From Lentzea albidocapillata (lineage in GTDB: Bacteria; Actinomycetota; Actinomycetes; Mycobacteriales; Pseudonocardiaceae): a stretch of 64,000 nt of DNA. How positions within the stretch are numbered: the stretch's first letter is position 1; each line of letters begins with the position of its first letter. Shown here piece by piece: positions 59,503-64,000 of this stretch. Below the pieces are notes generated by a model, which did not search any database, was not told the origin of the DNA, and saw only the letters and a list, made by a program, of their open reading frames with translations. The stretch covers positions 235,239 through 299,238 of the forward strand of contig NZ_JOEA01000004.1 of the NCBI RefSeq assembly GCF_000719115.1, read 5' to 3'. The position numbers and the translations under genes are program-made.

Positions 59503-60881
59503 CTGCGCAACAACCTTCCGGCACGCTCCCGCAGCACCGTCGCGGCGTCGGTCGCGGCCTTCTCCGCCTTGACACCGGCCTTGTCCACCGCGCCACCGGC
59601 CCACGCACCGGCGTGCAGGGCCACGGTCTTCTTGCGTGCGGTGTTCTCGACGGCGAGCGGCTGAACCCGGAACATGCCCGCCTCCCAGCGCAACAGGCCG
59701 ATGCACGCGGTCGACGTCGCCACCGCTTCCGGCGTGAGCGGCCCGGCGGCCGGCACCCGGTCGGTGTCCACGACGACAGGCTGCCCGGCAAGGGAGAAGG
59801 TCAGCGTCTCCCCCTGCTGCTCGGCGCTGTGGCCCTCCAGGAACACGGGCACGGCGATGCGGGCCGGATGCCGGTCCAGCGGCGCCGTCGGCAGAGCGCT
59901 CGCGGCCGGCAGGACGACCCGCGCGGTGACGAACGGATCGGCCGGCTCACCGAGCCTCGCGTGCTCGTCGCGCCACAACAGGTCGCCCTCGCCGGTGATC
60001 GGCATGTCGGTGAGGTCCATGGACCTGCCCTCGCTGACGGCCGTCAGCAACGACAGGTGCGGCCGCAGCAACTGCCAGATCCCGGCACCGATGATCGTGT
60101 CCGGCTTCGGCGCGGACACGCTGGCGCGCACCAGGAAGGGCGTGCCGCCGGCCGGTTCGAACACCGCGTGCACCTGGGCCTGCGCGGCGGTCGCGTGCTC
60201 GTGCAGGTCCACTCCCAGCGGCAGCAGCCGCCCGGTCACCGTGCTCGCAGGAGCCTCCGTCGCACCGGGCAACGTCAGCAGCATCGCGCGTGACCACAGA
60301 TCTCCCCAGCGGCGCAACGGAATCCGCTCCAGGGCGGAACCGGGGCACGAGGCGGCCAAATCGGCCGCGAACCCGTCCAGCAGCGCGGCCAGCCTGCGCA
60401 GCCGAGGTTCGGGCAGCAGCGCGGAGATCACCGGTTCGGCACCGGAGACCAGGTCGTGGTCGATGCCCTGCCAGCCGGCTCGAGCCAGGTCGGCCAGCCA
60501 GGACCGGGCCGCCAGCACCAGGTTCTCGGCCTGACCTCGGCCCGGCACCGGCACACTCGAGTCGCCCTGGGCCCGTCCGGTCGCCTGCCCGACCCGCACC
60601 ATCAGCGCGTCGTGCACCGAACCGAGCAGCGCGATCCGAGCCGCCGCAAGGGAAAGGAAGTGTTCCTCGCCCGCAGCGCCGGCCACCGCCTTCTCCACGG
60701 CCTCGGCCACCCTGGCACTCAGCGGGGACCCCGCCACCGCGTCGGCCAGCGCGGCCAGCCCGGCAACCTGGGCAGCTTGCGGCCGCAACAGCCCGGCGGC
60801 CAACGCCTGATCGACGCCGGCGACGGCCACCAGCACCTCGTCAAGCCCGTCGACGGGATCTGCCAGCAGATCGGCGCGCAT
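59499..60881 (-). CDS. Unrecognised protein of the MoxR/vWA/DUF5682 cluster
   Basis: A 460-residue protein, helical in the first half (LAALADAVAGSPLSARVAEA) and beta-rich in the second (PADPFVTARVVLPAASAL, IAVPVFLEGHS, FSLAGQPVVVDTDRV). It has no recognisable motif and no membrane helix. ATG 60881 overlaps the SWIM-like stop (TGATG), and the end overlaps the vWA start by 4 bases. Position suggests a fixed fourth component of this operon. I do not recognise the family. Confidence 0.7.
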   Translation of the reverse strand: MRADLLADPVDGLDEVLVAVAGVDQALAAGLLRPQAAQVAGLAALADAVAGSPLSARVAEAVEKAVAGAAGEEHFLSLAAARIALLGSVHDALMVRVGQATGRAQGDSSVPVPGRGQAENLVLAARSWLADLARAGWQGIDHDLVSGAEPVISALLPEPRLRRLAALLDGFAADLAASCPGSALERIPLRRWGDLWSRAMLLTLPGATEAPASTVTGRLLPLGVDLHEHATAAQAQVHAVFEPAGGTPFLVRASVSAPKPDTIIGAGIWQLLRPHLSLLTAVSEGRSMDLTDMPITGEGDLLWRDEHARLGEPADPFVTARVVLPAASALPTAPLDRHPARIAVPVFLEGHSAEQQGETLTFSLAGQPVVVDTDRVPAAGPLTPEAVATSTACIGLLRWEAGMFRVQPLAVENTARKKTVALHAGAWAGGAVDKAGVKAEKAATDAATVLRERAGRLLRR

Positions 60882-61378
60882 CACACCACCACCCTGGTCG
60901 GCGGGAACCACTGCATCTCCGGCAGCGGGTCAGTCGTCGCGGGATGCTCCACATAGGCCAGATGACGCAGAAAACGACTGAACACCTGTGCCGCGGCAGC
61001 ACTGTCCGCCTGCGACGGCCGCGCCCCCATCATGAGCGCGTAGAGGGCCTGCGCGTCCATGTCCGCGGCGTCCACTCGCAGGTACCGCGCCACCCGCTCC
61101 ACCCCGTACTGCAGCACCGCCTCGGTGATCAGGGCGAAGATGTGGTTGCAGAACGACCCCCGCGCACCACCACACGGCCGGTTGTTGTTGGTGCTGCAAG
61201 CGAACTCGTAACTCCCCGCGGCGACGGAAGAGACATACACCCGCTCGATGTCCGACCCACTGGACACCACCCCCTGCAACCGCCCGTCCGCCAACTCGAC
61301 GAACGGCACCTTGGAGAGCTTGCGCGGGCGTGCGGGTGGCAACACCCGCGCCGTGCTCGCACTTTCCCAGTCTGACAA
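60881..61378 (-). CDS. SWIM-like zinc-finger protein
   Basis: A 165-residue protein. The possible zinc site is C61, C69, C77 and H79 (FACSTNNNRPC, SFCNHIFAL). Ordinary SWIM domains have C-x-C-x(n)-C-x-H; here the second Cys of C-x-C is displaced, although the final C-x-H is intact, so it is a divergent SWIM. The residues around it (SSVAAGSYEFACS) fit the family. TTG 61378 has AAGGAG 8-9 bases upstream and is the first gene of the operon. SWIM proteins are expected to bind DNA or protein. Confidence 0.65.
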   Translation of the reverse strand: MSDWESASTARVLPPARPRKLSKVPFVELADGRLQGVVSSGSDIERVYVSSVAAGSYEFACSTNNNRPCGGARGSFCNHIFALITEAVLQYGVERVARYLRVDAADMDAQALYALMMGARPSQADSAAAAQVFSRFLRHLAYVEHPATTDPLPEMQWFPPTRVVV

Positions 61379-61636
61379 CGATCCCTCTCCTTGCCCCCGA
61401 GCGAGTCGATCCGCCGGTCCGGCGGTGCAGGAGAGACGTTAGCGGCGAGCACCGACAATTTTCGGCGGCCTGCGCCGGCCAGCCAAAAGCCGCAGGTCGG
61501 CGAGGCGGCGTCACCGCGAGCACTCGCCAGCTGTGCCCGAAGGGCCTAATGACCTTGCGCCATCTCGCTTAGAGCAACTGCAAGCAGTAGAAGGAGCAGC
61601 GAAGGATGCTCGATGCGCCCAAGATGAAGGAACCCA

Positions 61637-61912
61637 GTGTCAGAACAACCTGGCCGCTCACCGGTCCTCGGACACCGCGGCCACGCGCTGAGCTCGCATC
61701 TCAGTGAGGCCGACGCGCAGTTCCGGGTGTGGATGCACGAAAACCTCGATCGCGCCGCGGCGCACTTCGGGCTCACCGTCATCGGGGAACCTCGGCGCGG
61801 CTGGCTGGACCGGTCGATCAGCGCGCCTGTGCAAGGACCCGCCGAGCAGATGTGGCTACGGGTGGTGTCCGAGGACAGACAAGATCCTCTCCCAGGTCCG
61901 ACGGCCTCATGA
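61637..61912 (+). pseudogene. Truncated N-terminal fragment, phosphotransferase-like
   Basis: A 91-residue frame with GTG 61637 and AAGGAA 4-5 bases upstream. FRVWMHENLDRAAAHFGL and RSISAPVQGPAEQMWLRVVS resemble the first 80 residues of actinobacterial aminoglycoside-phosphotransferase-like proteins, where ...WLRVVSE is followed by ...W...GN. After VVSEDRQ the reading ends at 61912 and no continuation exists in any frame. I read it as a 3'-truncated gene; a genuine short protein is possible. Confidence 0.45.
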
Positions 61913-61924
61913 TCGCCCCCTGGG

Positions 61925-62620
61925 TCAGACACGAGGCAGGTAGGCGGCAACTTCGGCGATCGCGTCGAGCGTGTCGTGGTCGAACCCGCTTCCGCCGGCG
62001 TTCTCCGCCTCGGCGATCGTCACGCTTTTGCCGTCACGGTCGCTGCCGTAACGCTGGCCGGTGAAGCGAATATCAGCCAGATCGAGCAGGGACGCCCCGA
62101 GTGGGTAGATGTCACCGCTGCCGTACCGCTCCATGAGCGTGTGGAACTTGCGGGCGTCACTCGCGCTTGCCATACCGACCCACGCCACCGACACCACCGC
62201 GGTGTTGCCCGCACCGTCTCCCACGGCGAACAACACGCGTTCGAGCGACGTGCAGCGGGTGCGGGTGAAGAACTCGCGGACCTCGCCGAACGATGCTGCC
62301 AAGCATTCCGCCTGCTGACGCCCGGTCCGGCGCAGCTGCCGCAATCCCATGCGCTGCCAAGCGCCGTCGACATCGCCCTTGCGCGCTGACTTTTGCCCAT
62401 CCGCCTTCCGAGCCCGCAGTTGCGCCGACGAGGTGCCGCTACCGACGTTCACCGATCCGCCGCCCGCAGCACCGCCGCCGAGCGAGATCGCTCCGCCAGA
62501 CGAAGCGAAGACACCTAGAGCCAACACACCAGCGACAACCGCTCCCCCGCCCTTCCCCTTGCCCCTACCGGTGATCGGTATGACTCGCCCGTTCTTGGTG
62601 ATGAAATCTGGCTTCGGCAC
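61925..62620 (-). CDS. Hypothetical membrane-anchored protein
   Basis: A 231-residue protein. N terminus: MPKPDFITKNGRVIPITGRG, a Gly-rich basic stretch, then one helix (GGAVVAGVLALGVFASSGG) and a low-complexity Gly/Ser linker (ISLGGGAAGGGSVNVGSG). The rest (about residues 95-231) is a soluble domain with EVREFFTRTRCTSLERVLFA and VVSVAWVGMASASDARKF. The start is GTG 62620 with GAGGG upstream. Similar N termini occur on proteins of actinobacterial mobile regions. Function unknown. Confidence 0.6.
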   Translation of the reverse strand: MPKPDFITKNGRVIPITGRGKGKGGGAVVAGVLALGVFASSGGAISLGGGAAGGGSVNVGSGTSSAQLRARKADGQKSARKGDVDGAWQRMGLRQLRRTGRQQAECLAASFGEVREFFTRTRCTSLERVLFAVGDGAGNTAVVSVAWVGMASASDARKFHTLMERYGSGDIYPLGASLLDLADIRFTGQRYGSDRDGKSVTIAEAENAGGSGFDHDTLDAIAEVAAYLPRV

Positions 62621-62759
62621 GCCGCCCTCATTTCTGGTGAGACCCGCGACGTAGATGCGGCTGCGGCAGACTTCGTTGCGCTATTCCAACCCACCTTCGA
62701 GATGTCACTCGAACGCGTGAAACGCGACGACTGGTGGCAACGCAGCGCAACCGATCATC
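62621..62759. other. Short gap with a possible coding remnant
   Basis: On the plus strand, about 62627-62760, a frame reads SGETRDVDAAAADFVALFQP, then TFEMSLERVKRDDWWQRSA, which looks like protein sequence, but it has no start and runs straight into the antisense of the lipoprotein gene. It may be a gene remnant. Confidence 0.25.
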
Positions 62760-63275
62760 TCAGCGGGTGGCGTGCGGGCCGTGGTCGCTGCTTTGGGCGT
62801 CGAACCAGGCGTGCAGGGCGTTGCGAAGGTCGGTGCCTGTCGTGGTGTAGGTGACGCGTGCTCCGTCGCGGGTGTTCTCGTAGTCGATGGTGATTCGTCC
62901 GTCGTGGGCGCGGAGCGTTTCCAGGCCGGGCATCTCGTTGCCGTGGATGCGGGCGGGATCGGTGAAGTCGCCGCGCCGGAAGCGGTCGGCCTCCGCGGTC
63001 AGGTGTTGCTGGATCAGGGTGACCTGAGTGGTGTCCTGGGGGTCGTCGGCGATGACGGTCTGCACGCCGCCGGTGTCGGTTTTGGTGAACCGGTGGGTGG
63101 TGCGCTCCAGGTCGAACGGCATGACCGACGCGCCCCGTTCGGCGACATCGGCCTGCCGGTCGGACGGTGCCGGTGTCGATGGGCCGTCGGCGCAGCCGCT
63201 GCTCAGCGTGATGGCGGCGGCGGTGGCCACCAGGAGCAGGGCTCGACGGAGCTGGGTCCGATCAGGACGGTTCAA
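62760..63275 (-). CDS. Putative lipoprotein
   Basis: A 171-residue exported protein. After a basic start (LNRPDRTQLRRAL) comes a hydrophobic segment and a lipobox-like ITLSSGC, so the Cys is a candidate lipid anchor. The mature part (RTTHRFTKTDTGGVQTVIAD and ITIDYENTRDGARVTYTTTG) is beta-rich. TTG 63275 has GGAGG 6 bases upstream and lies inside the end of the MarR-like gene, so they are coupled. Role unknown. Confidence 0.7.
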   Translation of the reverse strand: MNRPDRTQLRRALLLVATAAAITLSSGCADGPSTPAPSDRQADVAERGASVMPFDLERTTHRFTKTDTGGVQTVIADDPQDTTQVTLIQQHLTAEADRFRRGDFTDPARIHGNEMPGLETLRAHDGRITIDYENTRDGARVTYTTTGTDLRNALHAWFDAQSSDHGPHATR

Positions 63276-63747
63276 CAGAGGCCTCCGCGAGCATCTGGAG
63301 CGCACGCACCACGGCTGCGCGTTGGTCGTCGGGTACGCGATCGAGCAGTGCCGTGAGCCGGTCTCGGCGGGCGTCCGCCTGCCGCGCGGCAGCGGTGGCA
63401 CCCGCGTCGGTGAGTACGAGCAGCACGCCGCGGCCATCGCCGTCCGCGGTCTCCCGGTGCACCCACCCCCGGCCGGCCAGGTTTGTGACCAGGCGGCTGA
63501 CGGTGCTCTTCTCCAACCGCAACCGGCGAGCCAGCTCCACCTGACGGATCCGTCCGGTGAGCAGGTTGAGAGCCACGACTCCGACCACGTCGGCGATGAC
63601 TCGGTCGCTCCAGCCGTGTGCCCGGAGCCCGGCGACGTCGTCGTCCGAGATGCCGGACGGCTCCGCGAGAACGCGCACGGCGAAGGCGATCAGTGCCGCC
63701 TCGCGTGGATCGACGGCGGCCGGGACGAGGGCGGGGATTCGTCGCAT
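63262..63747 (-). CDS. Chimeric protein: CMD/peroxidase-like half joined to a MarR half
   Basis: A 161-residue protein. Residues 1-65 (REAALIAFAVRVLAEPSG, then DVAGLRAHGWSDRVIADVVG and VVALNLLTG) match the second half of carboxymuconolactone-decarboxylase/AhpD-type enzymes, without the catalytic C-x-x-C. Residues 66-161 (IRQVELARRLRLEKSTVSRL, then GRGWVHRETADGDGRGVLLV) match the recognition helix, wing and last helices of MarR, but the first MarR helices are missing. A deletion that fused two genes is the simplest reading. ATG 63747 has AGGAG 6 bases upstream. It lies in the same direction as the exporter at 63815 and may have been its regulator. Confidence 0.7.
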   Translation of the reverse strand: MRRIPALVPAAVDPREAALIAFAVRVLAEPSGISDDDVAGLRAHGWSDRVIADVVGVVALNLLTGRIRQVELARRLRLEKSTVSRLVTNLAGRGWVHRETADGDGRGVLLVLTDAGATAAARQADARRDRLTALLDRVPDDQRAAVVRALQMLAEASVEPS

Positions 63748-63769
63748 GTGGAACTCCTGAAGCGGGTGC

Positions 63770-63802
63770 GTTGCCGCCCGCCTTCGTGAGGCGGGCGGCA
63801 AC
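63770..63802 (-). terminator. Hairpin terminator between exporter and MarR-like gene
   Basis: Thirteen-base perfect arms (63770-63782 GTTGCCGCCCGCC; 63790-63802) with a 7-base loop lie downstream of the exporter stop on the minus strand. Confidence 0.8.
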
Positions 63803-63814
63803 CGAGGTGGATGA

Positions 63815-64000
63815 TCAGACGCCGGCAGGCTCGCGCTCGGCGGCCCGCGCAGCCGCACGGCTGCCGCGCAACGTCCCAGCCGCGATGAGCGCGCCCACCA
63901 CCGCGATGCCGGCGGCACCGATGAACGCGGCGGACACACCGGTGGTCAGGGCGTTGGCGTCACCGAGCTGACCGGCGCCGTACGAGGCGGCCAGCGCGGT
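63815..64000 (-). CDS. C-terminal end of a DHA2-type drug exporter
   Basis: The minus-strand frame is open to the window edge and ends with TGA at 63815-63817. The 61 visible residues read LGDANALTTGVSAAFIGAAG followed by a helix (IAVVGALIAAGTLRG) and a basic tail. This is the usual last helix of the 14-helix DHA2 (EmrB/QacA) family of the major facilitator superfamily. The rest lies beyond base 64000. It is followed by a terminator and the MarR-type gene. Confidence 0.65.
   Translation of the reverse strand, partial: TALAASYGAGQLGDANALTTGVSAAFIGAAGIAVVGALIAAGTLRGSRAAARAAEREPAGV

Noticed and set aside
61606..61707. 33-codon plus-strand peptide MLDAPKMKEPSVRTTW...
   Set aside because: It has a fair ribosome site but overlaps the start of the truncated gene in another frame and matches no precursor class I know; too short to support.
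1..64000. CRISPR arrays, tRNA or rRNA genes, intact insertion sequences
   Set aside because: No regularly spaced repeats, cloverleaf-type sequences with CCA ends, rRNA signatures or transposase motifs were seen on reading both strands.

Overview
The window is about 70 % G+C, with GTG and TTG starts, many 4-base ATGA/GTGA overlaps between genes, conservon (cvn) genes and SAV_2336/NB-ARC/TPR proteins. This points to a filamentous actinomycete, most likely of the Pseudonocardiaceae (Lentzea/Saccharothrix-like). The genus is inferred; there is no rRNA or other marker gene here. I see no tRNA, rRNA, CRISPR array or intact insertion sequence.

Layout. (1) 1-11305: a surface-polysaccharide locus. 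A tightly overlapping plus-strand operon (unknown tail, 49-aa membrane peptide, GT87-like membrane glycosyltransferase, Wzx-type flippase, two GT4 enzymes) meets a minus-strand pair (GHL15-like secreted glycosidase and polyprenyl-phosphate sugar-1-phosphate transferase). A second plus operon follows: GT2, FAD oxidoreductase and a secreted lysyl-oxidase homologue that keeps the copper histidines and the LTQ Lys/Tyr pair. (2) 11624-14104: a DMATS-type aromatic prenyltransferase followed by a tryptophanase-like PLP lyase, a small prenylindole pathway. (3) 14157-18054: a cvnDCBA conservon. (4) 19193-27520: an XRE/TPR regulator, then a MoxR - DUF58 - transglutaminase-like - PKD/RCC1 operon whose transglutaminase has Ser in place of the catalytic Cys.

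(5) 27526-39968 is the most interesting part, a conflict/signalling island. It holds a TIR protein with the NADase glutamate; an FxsA-like precursor peptide that lacks the normal FxSxx C terminus; an HEXXH (aKG-HExxH-like) peptide-modification protein; and a minus-strand vWA-NB-ARC-TPR / MoxR / VMAP ternary system. The VMAP protein carries an N-terminal class III nucleotide cyclase. A Crp/Fnr regulator with a CRP-like cyclic-nucleotide pocket is divergent from the cyclase gene, with an FNR-like palindrome in the shared gap. No FxsB radical SAM enzyme is present in the window.

(6) 40073-44329: an amidohydrolase - DUF59 - zinc alcohol dehydrogenase operon of the kind found beside diiron monooxygenases. 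It is divergent from a GAF/AAA/Fis regulator, and a perfect palindrome lies between them. (7) 44396-47844: purQ and a PurS-PurL fusion. (8) 48286-54190: cold-shock protein, ADP-ribosylglycohydrolase, CsbD, secreted class A beta-lactamase-like protein, two small secreted paralogues and a GT4. (9) 54270-61378: a five-gene DUF5682 - MoxR - vWA - hypothetical - SWIM-like operon. (10) 61637-64000: accessory debris, including a truncated gene and a CMD/MarR chimera, then a lipoprotein and the tail of a drug exporter.

The window thus carries three different MoxR-type AAA+ modules. The second and third also bring vWA partners and look like stress or defence machines; the first is a membrane/transglutaminase type.
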